Numbered from the stretch's first letter, positions 27,576 to 37,624 are shown. The stretch is 64,000 bases of DNA from Thalassotalea sp. PS06 (GCF_007197775.1 NZ_CP041638.1:1674001-1738000), one strand, 5' to 3'. Notes: generated from the sequence alone by a model not told the origin. Program-made: numbers and translations.

Positions 27576-28349
27576 TTAAAGGTGAACTTTAACCATCCAG
27601 CTCAAAGTAGATTCATTATCGATACCGGCAATACCGAATTTGTTGTGCCAGTATGAGTACTCGATACCTGCTTCAAACTTCTTAGGAACACCGAAGTATT
27701 TACCTACGTCCATACGAAGCTGTGGGTTGAAGTGGAAATCTGAGGCGTGATCCGCTTCAGCAGAAGACCAATCCATGTAACCGTCAAACATAAAATCGGC
27801 AGAACCGATGCTGAACGGGTAACCCCAAACAACCGTTAACTGCTGGTCATTTTCAGTTAGCTCATTGTTTGCCTGATAAACGTTGGCATTAAAGTAAGCA
27901 AAACCTGGAACGGCGAAATCTGCACCAACACCAACTAAGTAGTTGTCAAAGCTTTGAGAAACAACACCAGAAACGTCTAAGGTAGAGTGTTCCCAGGTAG
28001 TGGCGATGAAAACGTCTTTTACGAAACCGTATTCAAGCTTAGAGCCGGTTAGGTAGCTTAAGCTTAAACGTGGCGATAACTCAGCATAGGTTTCTTTACT
28101 TGCTAAGTTGTTTGCATCAGCTTTGGCATCAAGGCGGTCAACGAAGAAAAATACGTCACCCCAGTTATGGCCAGAAGCGTGCTCAAGGGTAATGACGTGC
28201 ACGTCATCGTTTTCAGTAACCTGATATTGGTTTTGGTTGATCAGATAAGAAATGGAGTTGTCACTCCAGAACATTTCTGCGTTTGCCGTAGAGGCAAAGA
28301 AAGAAGCACTGGCAACAAGACCAGCAACTAAGTGCTTAACATTTAACAT
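27576..28349 (-). CDS. Tsx-type outer membrane nucleoside channel
   Basis: 257 residues with a signal peptide ending STANA. The mature part starts EMFWSDNSISYL and alternates polar and hydrophobic residues, as in a beta-barrel, ending in WMVKVHL-stop near an aromatic-rich strand. This matches the nucleoside-specific channel-forming (Tsx/OmpW-size) family. The upstream gene on the same strand encodes a purine permease, so the pair probably carries nucleosides or bases across outer and inner membranes. A small hairpin lies between them. Confidence 0.85.
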   Translation of the reverse strand: MLNVKHLVAGLVASASFFASTANAEMFWSDNSISYLINQNQYQVTENDDVHVITLEHASGHNWGDVFFFVDRLDAKADANNLASKETYAELSPRLSLSYLTGSKLEYGFVKDVFIATTWEHSTLDVSGVVSQSFDNYLVGVGADFAVPGFAYFNANVYQANNELTENDQQLTVVWGYPFSIGSADFMFDGYMDWSSAEADHASDFHFNPQLRMDVGKYFGVPKKFEAGIEYSYWHNKFGIAGIDNESTLSWMVKVHL

Positions 28350-28382
28350 GAGCGCATTCCCAAAATACTAGAATTTTACTGA

Positions 28383-28401
28383 CCCCGACAACATATCGGG
28401 G
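28383..28401. terminator. Small hairpin between purine permease and porin genes
   Basis: CCCCGA and TCGGGG pair around a 7-nt loop, 86 bp region between the genes. It may be an attenuator or partial terminator; the T-run is missing. Confidence 0.35.
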
Positions 28402-28435
28402 CCAATATAGAATTTTTAATTAAATTAATTGTTGC

Positions 28436-29725
28436 TTAGGCAAAAGCAAACTTGGCCACAAATAGCGCCGACAATAACCATACCGCTGGGCTAATTTCGT
28501 TGAAGCGGCCGCTGAAGATGCGAACCGCAGCGTAACTGATAAACCCAAACGCAATACCGTCTGCAATAGAGAAGGTCAGTGGCATAGTGACAACGATTAC
28601 GGTTACAGGTACGGCATCCATTAAATCGTCCCACTTAACATTTACCAGGCCGGCAACCATCAGAACACCGACGAAAAATAGTGGGCCTGCGGTTGCGTAA
28701 GCTGGAACCATCGCCGCTAATGGTGAGAAGAATAGTGCCAATAAGAACAACGCAGCAACGGTAACGGCTGTAAGACCGGTACGGCCACCGGCGGCAACAC
28801 CAGCAGTACTTTCAACGTAACTGGTTGTGGTTGATGTACCTAATAAGGAACCGGCGATAGTTGCACCGGAATCGGCAAATAATGCTTTTTTAAGGCCAGG
28901 CAGGTTACCGTCTTTATCAAGCAGGTTACCACGCTGGGCAACAGCGATTAAGGTACCTGAGGTATCGAATAAGTCGACGAATAGGAACGCAAAGATAACG
29001 CTTAGCATACCTACTTCAAGAGCACCGGCGATATCCAGTTCCATAAAGGTAGGAGCAAGCGAAGGTGGCGCAGTGACGATACCTGCGTACTCTACAGAAC
29101 CAAAAACCAGGCCAAGAACCGTGATAACCAAAATGGAAATCATAACGGCGCCGTTAATGTTCAAAGAGATTAAACCAACGATTAAAAACAGACCAAGAAT
29201 CGCCATTAGCGGTTCAAAATCAGTAACACTACCTAACGTTACTAAAGTTGCGTCGCTGGCGACGATAATACCGGCGCTTTTAAGAGCGATTAAGGCCAGG
29301 AACAAACCGATACCGGCAGCAATACCGAAACGCAATGCATGCGGGATTGAGTTAATGATCCACTCACGAACTTTGAATGCACTTAATGCAGTAAAGATCA
29401 CACCGGAAATAAACACGCCACCTAAGGCAACGTTCCAGCTATATCCCAGCTCCATCACAACCGTGAATGTGAAGAACGCGTTTAAGCCCATACCCGGCGC
29501 TAATGCGATAGGGTAGTTTGCATATAAGCCCATGATCAAACAGCCAATGGCTGCAGCAAGACAGGTTGCAACGAATACTGCACCCTGATCCATGCCAGTC
29601 ATAGCAAGCATACTTGGATTAACAAAGATAATGTATGCCATGGTCAGGAAGGTGGTGAACCCGGCAATCACTTCTTGCTTCACAGTGGTATTGTGCTGTG
29701 AAAGCTTAAAGAGTTTCTCAAACAT
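28436..29725 (-). CDS. NCS2-family purine permease (AzgA/GhxP-like)
   Basis: 429 residues with about twelve to fourteen membrane segments. The N-terminal block EVIAGFTTFLTMAYIIFVNP, the motif LAPGMGLNAFFTF and FLFVDLFDTSGTLI are hallmarks of the AzgA branch of NCS2 (adenine or hypoxanthine/guanine:H+ symporters). It lies just upstream of a Tsx-type porin on the same strand, consistent with purine salvage. No PurR-type operator was convincing in the 96 bp upstream. Confidence 0.92.
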   Translation of the reverse strand: MFEKLFKLSQHNTTVKQEVIAGFTTFLTMAYIIFVNPSMLAMTGMDQGAVFVATCLAAAIGCLIMGLYANYPIALAPGMGLNAFFTFTVVMELGYSWNVALGGVFISGVIFTALSAFKVREWIINSIPHALRFGIAAGIGLFLALIALKSAGIIVASDATLVTLGSVTDFEPLMAILGLFLIVGLISLNINGAVMISILVITVLGLVFGSVEYAGIVTAPPSLAPTFMELDIAGALEVGMLSVIFAFLFVDLFDTSGTLIAVAQRGNLLDKDGNLPGLKKALFADSGATIAGSLLGTSTTTSYVESTAGVAAGGRTGLTAVTVAALFLLALFFSPLAAMVPAYATAGPLFFVGVLMVAGLVNVKWDDLMDAVPVTVIVVTMPLTFSIADGIAFGFISYAAVRIFSGRFNEISPAVWLLSALFVAKFAFA

Positions 29726-29821
29726 CGATTGGTCCTATAAAAAATTTGGCGCATTTTAGCGAAAGATGTAGCTAAATTACATCTTTTTACGCATTTTTTC
29801 GCAATTTTACGTGGTTTAACG

Positions 29822-30739
29822 TTATTTTATTTCAACGATGTTAATCGCTTGATCAGCATTAACATTCTGATTTAATTCTGCTAATGGTTGTTGCGAAATT
29901 GGTTCAGGATCAAACGCTAAATCGCCACCATTAATAACGCCGGATTCAAGATTGACGTTTTTGAAATCGAAAAGCTCATTATCAGCCATGTGCGATGGCA
30001 CAATGTTTTGCATTGCCGTAAAGATTGATTCGGCACGGCCCGGGTAGTGTTTATCCCAGTCTCTTAGCATGGCTTTAACGTTCTGGCGTTGCAGATTTGG
30101 TTGGCTGCCGCACAGATTACAAGGGATGATAGGAAATTGTTTGAGCTCAGCGTATTGCTTGATCTCTTTTTCTTTGGCGTAGGCAAGGGGACGGATCACC
30201 ACGTGTTCACCATTGTCACTGACTAGCTTCGCTGGCATGGTTTTGGTTTTGCCATTGAAAAACATGTTAAGTAGCAGGGTTTCAATCATGTCGTCGCGGT
30301 GGTGTCCTAGGGCGATTTTGGTCGCACCTAAATGTTTTGCTGCTTTATATAGAATGGCTCGGCGTAAACGAGAACATAGGCTGCAGGTAGTTTTACCTTC
30401 AGGAATTTTTTCTTTGACAATGGCATAGGTGTCTTCTTCGACAATTTGATAGTCGACACCAATTTGCTCAAGATAATTTGGTAATACGTGCTCAGGAAAG
30501 CCCGGTTGTTTTTGATCTAGGTTAACGGCAACGATATCAAAATGGATTGGCGCTGAAGCTTTAAGCTTCAATAAGATATCCAGCATGGTATAGCTGTCAG
30601 CACCACCAGATAAGCACACCATGATTTTGTCGCCGTCTTCGATCATATTGTAATCGCTGATCGCTTTACCGACATGATGACGAAATCGCTTTTCCAGTTG
30701 TTTTAGCTGCTGCTTTTCGAATGCTGTTTGTTCAGACAT
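29822..30739 (-). CDS. ttcA: tRNA 2-thiocytidine synthetase TtcA
   Basis: 305 residues from the ATG at 30739 ([11 protein letters not shown]); an upstream start at 30778 is open but adds non-family sequence. The PP-loop ATP-binding motif reads SGGADS at about residue 45, whereas most TtcA have Lys in place of Ala. The paired Cys motifs CSLC and PCNLCG hold the 4Fe-4S cluster. It thiolates C32 of certain tRNAs. Downstream of uspE and fnr, a conserved gammaproteobacterial order. Confidence 0.96.
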   Translation of the reverse strand: MSEQTAFEKQQLKQLEKRFRHHVGKAISDYNMIEDGDKIMVCLSGGADSYTMLDILLKLKASAPIHFDIVAVNLDQKQPGFPEHVLPNYLEQIGVDYQIVEEDTYAIVKEKIPEGKTTCSLCSRLRRAILYKAAKHLGATKIALGHHRDDMIETLLLNMFFNGKTKTMPAKLVSDNGEHVVIRPLAYAKEKEIKQYAELKQFPIIPCNLCGSQPNLQRQNVKAMLRDWDKHYPGRAESIFTAMQNIVPSHMADNELFDFKNVNLESGVINGGDLAFDPEPISQQPLAELNQNVNADQAINIVEIK

Positions 30740-30835
30740 GTATCCAACCCATGCAAAAAAAAGGCGTATTATAGCCAAGCCGGGTCACGGGGCAAACCGT
30801 TTAACAAATTTGTGTAAATTTTTATTAGTTATTTA

Positions 30836-31759
30836 TTACGATTCTTCAACGGGTGACACATAACCGTCTGGTTTTAACGCCAGGAGATCGCAGTTCAATC
30901 GATCAATGACGTGCTCAGCGGTGTTACCAATGAAGACCGCCGACAAGCCGGTTCTGCCAATGGTACCCAATATTACCAACTCGGCATCAATATCTTTAGC
31001 GACTTTTTCAATCACATCCTCAGGCAAGCCCTCTTCAACATGCAGGTATTGCGACTGAATCTGATATTTTTTGGCATGCTCTTCCATCATTTTTTGATGA
31101 TGTTCACGCATGGTTTTATTGTATTCCCCAGCATCAAACTCAGGGATCTCAATGGCGATATTAACTGGCGTGCCAGGATAGGAGTTCACCAGATGTACAT
31201 CGGCTTTAATTAAACCGCTGAGTGTAAGCGCTGCATCGGTAATTTTCGCATTTAACGCCTTGTGGCTGTCTTCCTCGCTGCTGGCATTGATGGCCGCAAG
31301 GATATGACCGTTTTCAGGCCATTCATGATCTTTAACCAGCAATAAAGGTACCGGGCATTTGCGGATCAGGTGCCAATCGGTTGGAGTAAAGATGACGGAT
31401 TGCAGAGTAGGGTGTTCGTGGGTGCTTTTTACAACCACATCGAATTTGTGTTCAATGACTTCTTCAATAATGACTTCAAACGGTCGATTGTGCCAAACCG
31501 CTTTGGTTTCTACAGGGTGATCGTATTCTTTGGCTAAGTCTTCGAGCCAGGATTGGCGATCTTTCACCACCGATTTGCGCATTGCTTCGCGCTCATCGCC
31601 AGAAAGCATGGTGGTCATTTCATAAGAAAAATCGAAAATTACCAATAGTGCAGTAATTTTATCGCCGGTTTGCTTGGCAATTGTACACGCCCGTTTTAAT
31701 GCTTTTTGATCTTCACTATCCGGGTCGATAACTACCAGAATATTGCGATATCTATCCAT
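30836..31759 (-). CDS. uspE: Universal stress protein UspE
   Basis: 307 residues from the ATG at 31759 with GGGAG upstream. Two tandem Usp domains: the first starts MDRYRNILVVIDPDSED; the second ends VILGTIGRTGLSAVFIGNTAEHVI, with the nucleotide-binding G-2x-G-9x-G(S/N)-like block. Linked in many gammaproteobacteria to fnr, and to stress and redox responses. It lies between fnr and ttcA, all on the minus strand. Confidence 0.95.
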   Translation of the reverse strand: MDRYRNILVVIDPDSEDQKALKRACTIAKQTGDKITALLVIFDFSYEMTTMLSGDEREAMRKSVVKDRQSWLEDLAKEYDHPVETKAVWHNRPFEVIIEEVIEHKFDVVVKSTHEHPTLQSVIFTPTDWHLIRKCPVPLLLVKDHEWPENGHILAAINASSEEDSHKALNAKITDAALTLSGLIKADVHLVNSYPGTPVNIAIEIPEFDAGEYNKTMREHHQKMMEEHAKKYQIQSQYLHVEEGLPEDVIEKVAKDIDAELVILGTIGRTGLSAVFIGNTAEHVIDRLNCDLLALKPDGYVSPVEES

Positions 31760-31869
31760 TGCTCCCACCTTTATCAACAGTTGTGATTACGTGAATACGG
31801 CCTGATTGGTATTAAGCTTAATCGGATATCGGACGGGTTACAAATAAAAAAATCGGTAGAAGCAGCGCG

Positions 31870-32571
31870 TTAATCTGTGTGACGCTGCATTGCATTAACA
31901 TCGAGAATGGTAACAAACTTGCGGTCCAGTTTTATCCAGCCATTTTGTTGAAAACGACTGAGTAACCGGGAAACGGTTTCTACCGTTAAACCTAAGTAAT
32001 TTCCGAGATCGGTGCGGGTCATTGGTAGTTGAAATTCGCGGGAAGATAATTGTCGGTCTGACAGTCTATCGCCAAAATTTACCAGAAAGCGGGCAAGCTT
32101 TTGCTCGGCGTTTTCCTGATTAATGCTTAACAGATGCTGTTGATTACAACCCAGTTCAGCGCTCATTAGCGACATGATTTGCATTTTCAGACGCGGGATC
32201 TGGTTAGATAGCTGATCCAGGACATCAAATGGAATTTCGCACACCATGGCGGTTTCTAACGCTTGCGTGGTTCCCGGATGAACTTTATCAGACAGGGCGT
32301 CAAACCCTAGGACATCACCTGGAAGATGAAACCCGGTAATTTGTTGTTCGCCTTGGGCGCTCTGAATATAGGATTTAAAGGTGCCGGAACGAATCGCAAA
32401 CAGGCTATGCAGATTATCGCCACCTTGAAACAAGGTTTGATTCTTTTGGATAGGCTTCTTGCGCTTGATAATCTCGTCAAGCAAATTCAATTCAATATTG
32501 GATAAGCTAAAAGGCAGGCAAAGCTCGCTGATACGGCAATTAGCACAGGATATATTTGGCGCAGTTGACAT
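31870..32571 (-). CDS. fnr: Oxygen-sensing regulator FNR (EtrA/ANR type)
   Basis: 233 residues. Three N-terminal cysteines (C9, C12 and C18) plus the one in MVCEIPF give the four ligands of the oxygen-labile 4Fe-4S cluster. A cyclic-nucleotide-like domain follows, then a helix-turn-helix with LGLTVETVSRLLSRFQ, whose E-x-x-S-R contacts recognise TTGAT sites. It activates anaerobic or microaerobic genes. The neighbouring cbb3 oxidase is a usual target; an FNR-like site is present at 40110-40123. Confidence 0.97.
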   Translation of the reverse strand: MSTAPNISCANCRISELCLPFSLSNIELNLLDEIIKRKKPIQKNQTLFQGGDNLHSLFAIRSGTFKSYIQSAQGEQQITGFHLPGDVLGFDALSDKVHPGTTQALETAMVCEIPFDVLDQLSNQIPRLKMQIMSLMSAELGCNQQHLLSINQENAEQKLARFLVNFGDRLSDRQLSSREFQLPMTRTDLGNYLGLTVETVSRLLSRFQQNGWIKLDRKFVTILDVNAMQRHTD

Positions 32572-32614
32572 AGTTAATCGTATTGAATCGAATTAGGTTT
32601 TACCGACAAGGGTA

Positions 32615-33280
32615 CTAAAACAGCATTTTCAGTGCAATATGCAATGAATAAATCCCATAAAGGATCAGTAGGATACCGCTCAGTTTTTTCACCATAGGTT
32701 TTCTTAACCCGTCGGTGAACCACCGAAACCCCGCGCTTAAGGTAAGGAGTGCGGGTAGGGTACCAAGGCCAAAGGCGAACATGATTAACGCACCTTGATG
32801 CCAGCTACCACTGGCGATGCTCCAGGTAAGGGTTGAATATACCAGGCCGCAGGGTAACCAGCCCCAGATAGCGCCTAATGCTAAAGCATGGGAGCCGGAG
32901 TTGACCGGGATAAACCGTTTCGACAAAGGCTGTATCCGTTGCCACAATATTTTTCCAATGGCTTCTACCCGGTTGAGAACAAACAACCATTGGCCGATAT
33001 ACAGGCCGAGTAAAATCAGGAAGACTGCGGCGAAGATTTGCAGCATGGCAATGGGTACGCCAATGGAACGTGCCGCTATCGAGCCGGTAAAGCCAGCTAT
33101 TGCGCCGGCGATGGTGTAGGAAAGGATCCGACCGAAATTGTAATTGAAGATAATGGCTGGCGCGGGTTTGTCTTTACCGACAGAGCGAGACAGCATTGAA
33201 GTGATGCCGCCGCACATAGCAATACAATGTCCGGCACCGGCGAGACCAACCAAAAATGCTGAAATGACATCCATTTCCAT
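32615..33280 (-). CDS. UreH/SafE-like membrane protein of the cco cluster
   Basis: 221 residues with about six membrane segments. The start MEMDVISAFLVGLAGAGHCIAMCGG contains the G-x-G-H-C-x-x-M-C-G motif of the sulfite exporter TauE/SafE or UreH-like family found next to cco genes. Members of this type are thought to take part in metal (copper) handling. It follows ccoS by 12 bp and precedes fnr. Exact role unproven. Confidence 0.85.
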   Translation of the reverse strand: MEMDVISAFLVGLAGAGHCIAMCGGITSMLSRSVGKDKPAPAIIFNYNFGRILSYTIAGAIAGFTGSIAARSIGVPIAMLQIFAAVFLILLGLYIGQWLFVLNRVEAIGKILWQRIQPLSKRFIPVNSGSHALALGAIWGWLPCGLVYSTLTWSIASGSWHQGALIMFAFGLGTLPALLTLSAGFRWFTDGLRKPMVKKLSGILLILYGIYSLHIALKMLF

Positions 33281-33292
33281 GGGCGAATTAAC

Positions 33293-33550
33293 CTAGGGCT
33301 TTTCCGTTTCGACGTTTTCTTTAGTTACCACGTTACTGACGGCGCTCTTGTCAACGCTATCGTCGGCGCTAACGTCTGCTATTGATTCAGAGCTTTCGGT
33401 TTTTTTCGCTGGCTCATCATCAAATAAAATGCTCATTCCCTCTTTTTCCAGATCGTCGAATTGCTCGGATTTTACCGCCCAGAAAAATAAATAGATGGCC
33501 ACCGCAGTGAATAAAATGGCAATAGGAATAAGGACGTAAATTACACTCAT
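33293..33550 (-). CDS. ccoS: cbb3 oxidase maturation protein CcoS
   Basis: 85 residues from the ATG at 33550; the frame is open further up, but the ATGA overlap with the ccoI stop fixes this start. The N-terminal membrane anchor MSVIYVLIPIAILFTA and the FWAVKSEQFDDLEKEG block are diagnostic. The C-terminal tail is acidic and longer than usual. CcoS is needed for haem and copper insertion into the cbb3 oxidase. Confidence 0.94.
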   Translation of the reverse strand: MSVIYVLIPIAILFTAVAIYLFFWAVKSEQFDDLEKEGMSILFDDEPAKKTESSESIADVSADDSVDKSAVSNVVTKENVETEKP

Positions 33551-35952
33551 TTTTTTAGTAGCCTTAATGAATTTGTCACCACTATCAGGGAACTGGCCGA
33601 CATACCCAATACCGCAAAGTAGGGGGTGATATAACCACATACGGCCAATGGCAGTACAATGGCATTATAGGCCATAGCCCAGCTAAAGTTTTGTTTAATA
33701 ATACGTTGTGTGCGTATCGAGGTATCTTTTAAGGATAGCAAGCTGGTTAAATGGTTATCCAGCAAAATCACATCGGCGCCAGTTTTGGCGATCTCGGTGC
33801 CGCTACCCATGGCAACCGAAACATGAGCTCCGGCAAATACAGGGGCATCGTTAACCCCATCGCCAACCATTGCCACATTCTTGCCTTGCTCAGTTAGCTT
33901 GCTCAGGGTATCTAGCTTTTCAGATGCGGTTAAATTCGCTTTTGCCTCGGTTAAGGATGTACCGGCTGCAGCGAGTTGCTCTGAGAATCGATCAACACCC
34001 GTTTGATTATCACCGCTTAGCAATAATGTGTCTGAGTCTTGGTTCAGTTTATTAATAACCTGAGTGGCATCTTCACGAATATCATCATCAAGATAAAATT
34101 CGGCAATGATTTGGTCATTTATTTTCAGTACGCAATTGCCTTCTAGCTTACTCGCTTCACCCTGTTGCTTATTACCAACCCAGCTAGCCTTACCTATCAT
34201 CACAGGCTCGCCCTGGTACTCAGCGGCAATACCACAGCTGGTTATCGTTTCTACGTTATCGACGTTGATATCTGATTTTCTATAGCTTGCAAAAGCATCG
34301 GCAATCGGGTGTTGAGAATGGGCTTCTAACGCACTGGCGATAGCCAACACCTGCTCTTCGCTATATCTGTCAGACAGTAAATTAACCTGATTTAACGAGA
34401 ATTTACCCTGGGTAAGGGTGCCGGTTTTATCAAAAGCATAGGTATCGATACGATTCATGGTTTCGATGACATGCGCACTTTTCACCATGATCCCCTGGCG
34501 GTTCAATTTGATTGTGCCGCAGGTTAGGGCAGTTGGCGTTGCCAGCGATAAGGCACACGGACAAGTGGCAACCAATACCGAAATGGTGATCCAAAACGCG
34601 TGGCTGGCATTTTCCTGAGCCCAGTAAATCCAGGTAAATACTGCGGTAACCAAAATCAGGGCCACAAAGTATTGGGCAATTTTATCGGAAAGCCTGGCAA
34701 TTGCTGGTTTATGGTTCTGCGCTCGCTCACTAATACGAATAATGTTGGTTAAGAAATTATCGGCATTGGTGGCGTTAATCTTGATTTGCAGGTTGCCATC
34801 GGTATTTACCGTTCCGGCAAATACCTGTGAGCCAACGTTTTTGCTTACAGGTGAGGATTCACCGGTTAGCATGGCTTCGTTAACGGAAGTTTTGCCCTGC
34901 ACAATAATGCCATCGCCGGGAATGGTTTCACCGGGTTTGACGATACAGATATCATCAACCTTTAAGTGTTTGGCACTAACGATAGATTCCTGGTTATCAA
35001 CGATAACGGTTGCCGATAGCGGCATCAGTTTAAGTAGGTTTGCTGACACCTCTGCAGCCCGGGCGCGCGCCCTGAACTCCATAAACTTACCAATCAACAA
35101 TAAGAAGGTGAACATGGCGACGGATTCAAAATACACTTCGCCCTGTTGGAAAAAGGTTGCCCAGCAACTGGCCATAAATGCCAGGCTGATGGCAATTGCC
35201 ACGGGCACATCCATGGTTAAACGGCGCCCCTTAAGGGCATTGATGGCACCTAGGTAAAACGGGAATGCACCATAGGTAACGATTGGCAAGGTTAGCACCA
35301 GGCTGGTTGCCCGCAAATACACCAGATTGTGTTCGCTTAAATCACTGAACGCACCAAAGTACAAACCAAAAGCGATCATCATCACCTGCATGGTTAAGAT
35401 ACCGCTTACGCCAAGGCGGCGAATAAAGGCTTTGCTTTGCTGATTGTTTTTTATTTCTGTGGTATTGGCTTTGAACGGCAGGGCTGAATAACCAATTTTG
35501 GCAATGGCTGAGATAATTTCGCTCAGCTTTATTTTATCTTTATCCCAGGTAACGGTGGCACGTTGGGTCGTGGCGTTAACCTGCGCTTTGACGATACCGC
35601 TTTGTGGAGAGAGTTGCTTTTCAATCAACCAGGCACAAGCGGCACAGCTCATGCCTTCTACCGATAAAATGGTTTCCTGATGGCCATCGGATTCAAAGGT
35701 GAATTCGGATTGTAACTGCTGATCGTCGACAAATTGATTAACCTGCAATTGTTCTGGAATATCAGCGTTTACTTTATTGCCTTTTTCGGTACGGAAACGG
35801 TAGTAATCGTCGAGGTTATTATCGACGATGGCTTCGGCGACCGCCTGACAGCCTATGCAGCACATAGGCTCGTCTTTGCCGTGAATATTGACGGTTAAAT
35901 CCAGGCCTGCTGGAACGATTTCACCGCAGTGGTAACAATCCATGTTCATCAT
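33547..35952 (-). CDS. ccoI: Copper-exporting P-type ATPase CcoI/FixI
   Basis: 801 residues. N-terminal Cys-rich metal-binding part (CYHCGEIVP, MCCIGCQ), then an HMA domain with GMSCAAC at about 98. The P1B-ATPase core shows CPC in VATCPCALSLATPTALT, the phosphorylation motif DKTGTLTQG, TGESSPVS, HP in SQHPIADAF and GDGVNDAP. It supplies copper for assembly of the cbb3 oxidase. Overlaps ccoS by 4 bp and fixH by 1 bp, so it is translated in coupling. Confidence 0.95.
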   Translation of the reverse strand: MMNMDCYHCGEIVPAGLDLTVNIHGKDEPMCCIGCQAVAEAIVDNNLDDYYRFRTEKGNKVNADIPEQLQVNQFVDDQQLQSEFTFESDGHQETILSVEGMSCAACAWLIEKQLSPQSGIVKAQVNATTQRATVTWDKDKIKLSEIISAIAKIGYSALPFKANTTEIKNNQQSKAFIRRLGVSGILTMQVMMIAFGLYFGAFSDLSEHNLVYLRATSLVLTLPIVTYGAFPFYLGAINALKGRRLTMDVPVAIAISLAFMASCWATFFQQGEVYFESVAMFTFLLLIGKFMEFRARARAAEVSANLLKLMPLSATVIVDNQESIVSAKHLKVDDICIVKPGETIPGDGIIVQGKTSVNEAMLTGESSPVSKNVGSQVFAGTVNTDGNLQIKINATNADNFLTNIIRISERAQNHKPAIARLSDKIAQYFVALILVTAVFTWIYWAQENASHAFWITISVLVATCPCALSLATPTALTCGTIKLNRQGIMVKSAHVIETMNRIDTYAFDKTGTLTQGKFSLNQVNLLSDRYSEEQVLAIASALEAHSQHPIADAFASYRKSDINVDNVETITSCGIAAEYQGEPVMIGKASWVGNKQQGEASKLEGNCVLKINDQIIAEFYLDDDIREDATQVINKLNQDSDTLLLSGDNQTGVDRFSEQLAAAGTSLTEAKANLTASEKLDTLSKLTEQGKNVAMVGDGVNDAPVFAGAHVSVAMGSGTEIAKTGADVILLDNHLTSLLSLKDTSIRTQRIIKQNFSWAMAYNAIVLPLAVCGYITPYFAVLGMSASSLIVVTNSLRLLKK

Positions 35953-36434
35953 TAATATTGAATTTCAAACGGCCTGAATTCTAATTGGGGTAGGGCAACG
36001 GTAGTCTGTACTTTCCAGCGTTCATCAAATGGCAACACCTGAATGCGCCATTTACCGTCAATTTTGTTTTCAAACGTCTGGCGATACCAGCCATTGCCGT
36101 CGGCGGTTAGTTTTAATGAAAAGTCTCTGTCAGCCAGGGTTGAATGGTAAAAACTCACGTTTAGTACCGGGAAGCTCTTCTCGATACCCGTAGGTTTTAA
36201 AATAATTTCGTCATCGGAAACCTTCATATCGAAGGCAATACCAAGTTTCTGAGCTTCTTTAATCTTAGATATCTCCAGGTTGATGCTTTTGCCTTTTTTG
36301 TAATAGTCGTCAACGACAACGGTATCGGCATCGGTGTTGGCAATGATAAGGGTAGTGATCCCGGCGATCACAGCACTTAATGGCAGGAAGAAAACGAAAT
36401 AAGCCCAGGGCTCTTTGTACCAGCGGGTAGTCAT
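35952..36434 (-). CDS. ccoH: cbb3 oxidase assembly protein FixH/CcoH
   Basis: 160 residues. A membrane segment at about 10-32 (WAYFVFFLPLSAVIAGITTL) follows the typical start RWYKEPW. The rest is extracytoplasmic and beta-rich. FixH proteins are needed for stable cbb3 oxidase assembly. Overlaps ccoI by one base. It is separated from ccoP by about 200 bp containing a terminator-like hairpin. Confidence 0.92.
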   Translation of the reverse strand: MTTRWYKEPWAYFVFFLPLSAVIAGITTLIIANTDADTVVVDDYYKKGKSINLEISKIKEAQKLGIAFDMKVSDDEIILKPTGIEKSFPVLNVSFYHSTLADRDFSLKLTADGNGWYRQTFENKIDGKWRIQVLPFDERWKVQTTVALPQLEFRPFEIQY

Positions 36435-36594
36435 AAATAAACCTATTATTGTGAGAAAAAGCTCAGCATGTATGTAAACGCGCCAATTTTAACGCTTTTT
36501 CGGTATCAAGTTAAATAAGGTTAAGCTCTCTTGTTTATTAACTATGAAAACTTAATCTGATTTAACTTTTTTTAGGTTTGTTTGTCGGGCAAAA

Positions 36595-36629
36595 ATAAAC
36601 CCTGCACAATTAGATTGTACAGGGTTTAT
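36595..36629 (-). terminator. Terminator after ccoNOQP
   Basis: ATAAACCCTG, ACAAT and ATTGT, CAGGGTTTAT form a long stem around TAG with one mismatch. On the minus strand the stem is followed by TTTTTG. It should separate ccoNOQP from the assembly genes. Confidence 0.8.
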
Positions 36630-36640
36630 AGAGATTAAGA

Positions 36641-37624
36641 TTATTCGCTGTCGGAATTGTCAGCTGACAAGCTGTAAACGTAGGCGCTGACTACGCGGAT
36701 CTTGTCTTCGCCAAGGAAGTCTTTCCAGGCTGGCATGACACCAGCACGACCGTCACGAATCGTCGCTTCTACTGCACGAGGAGAACCACCGTACAACCAG
36801 ATATCGTCGTTCAGGCGAGGTGCGCCAAGGGCTAAGCCCATTTCGTGACTACCTTCACCGTTTTCACCGTGACAGGCAGCACACATGGCAAACTTCTCTT
36901 TACCGGCATCTGCCATGGCAGAATCAACTTCCAAACCGCTCAAACTACGAACGTAAGCTGCAACTTCTTTCACGCCTTGCTCACCACCTAACATGGTTTT
37001 CCAGGCGATCATACCCTGCGCTTTACGGCCGTAAAGCAACGTTTCTTCGATATCTTCAGGCGTACCACCGTATAACCAGTCGTTGTCCGTTAGATCCGGG
37101 AAGCCTGTGGTACCTTTACCGTCAGAGCCGTGGCACTGAGCACAGTTTTGCAGGAACAAACGCTGGCCGATACGCAATGCTTCTTCGTTCTTAACCAATT
37201 CGCTGTAATCCTGCTTGGCAAGACCTTCGAAAATTGGACCAAAACGCTCTTGGGCACTATCTACTTCACGGTCATATTGAACCAGTAAACCCGCTTCTTT
37301 AGCCGCTTCGTTTTGTGCTTTTGAATCAGCCAGGCTGGTAATACCCTGGTTAGAGCTTTTCCAGCCAAACAGGCCTTTAAAGTTACCAAGACCAGGATAA
37401 AGGGCCAGATAGATAAAGCCCCATATAATCGTGATTAGGAAGAAGGTACTCCACCATTTTGGTAGTGGATTATTTAATTCCTCGATGCCATCAAATTCGT
37501 GGCCCATGGATTCACCTTCTTCAACACCGGTGAAGTTGGTTAATGTCCATCTCAACAGCAGGTAACAGCCAACAAGCGTACCTAAGGTAAGAACGGTGAT
37601 CCATATACTCCAGAAGCTAGACAT
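36641..37624 (-). CDS. ccoP: cbb3 cytochrome c oxidase subunit III (dihaem)
   Basis: 327 residues. Two N-terminal membrane segments (about 5-25 and 58-78) and two c-type haem motifs, CAQCH and CAACH, in tandem cytochrome c domains. Methionine ligands are expected near the ends of each domain. It passes electrons to CcoO/CcoN. Two-segment N-termini are typical of the longer proteobacterial CcoP. Overlaps ccoQ by 8 bp. Confidence 0.96.
   Translation of the reverse strand: MSSFWSIWITVLTLGTLVGCYLLLRWTLTNFTGVEEGESMGHEFDGIEELNNPLPKWWSTFFLITIIWGFIYLALYPGLGNFKGLFGWKSSNQGITSLADSKAQNEAAKEAGLLVQYDREVDSAQERFGPIFEGLAKQDYSELVKNEEALRIGQRLFLQNCAQCHGSDGKGTTGFPDLTDNDWLYGGTPEDIEETLLYGRKAQGMIAWKTMLGGEQGVKEVAAYVRSLSGLEVDSAMADAGKEKFAMCAACHGENGEGSHEMGLALGAPRLNDDIWLYGGSPRAVEATIRDGRAGVMPAWKDFLGEDKIRVVSAYVYSLSADNSDSE

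Noticed and set aside
28827..29516. 229-residue plus-strand open frame
   Set aside because: It is antisense to the purine permease gene; composition follows codon structure of that gene.
29726..29821. Purine riboswitch or PurR site before the purine permease
   Set aside because: No conserved riboswitch core and no ACGCAAACGTTTNCGT-like match in the short upstream region.
34742..35257. 171-residue plus-strand open frame
   Set aside because: Antisense shadow of ccoI, which has full P-type ATPase motifs.
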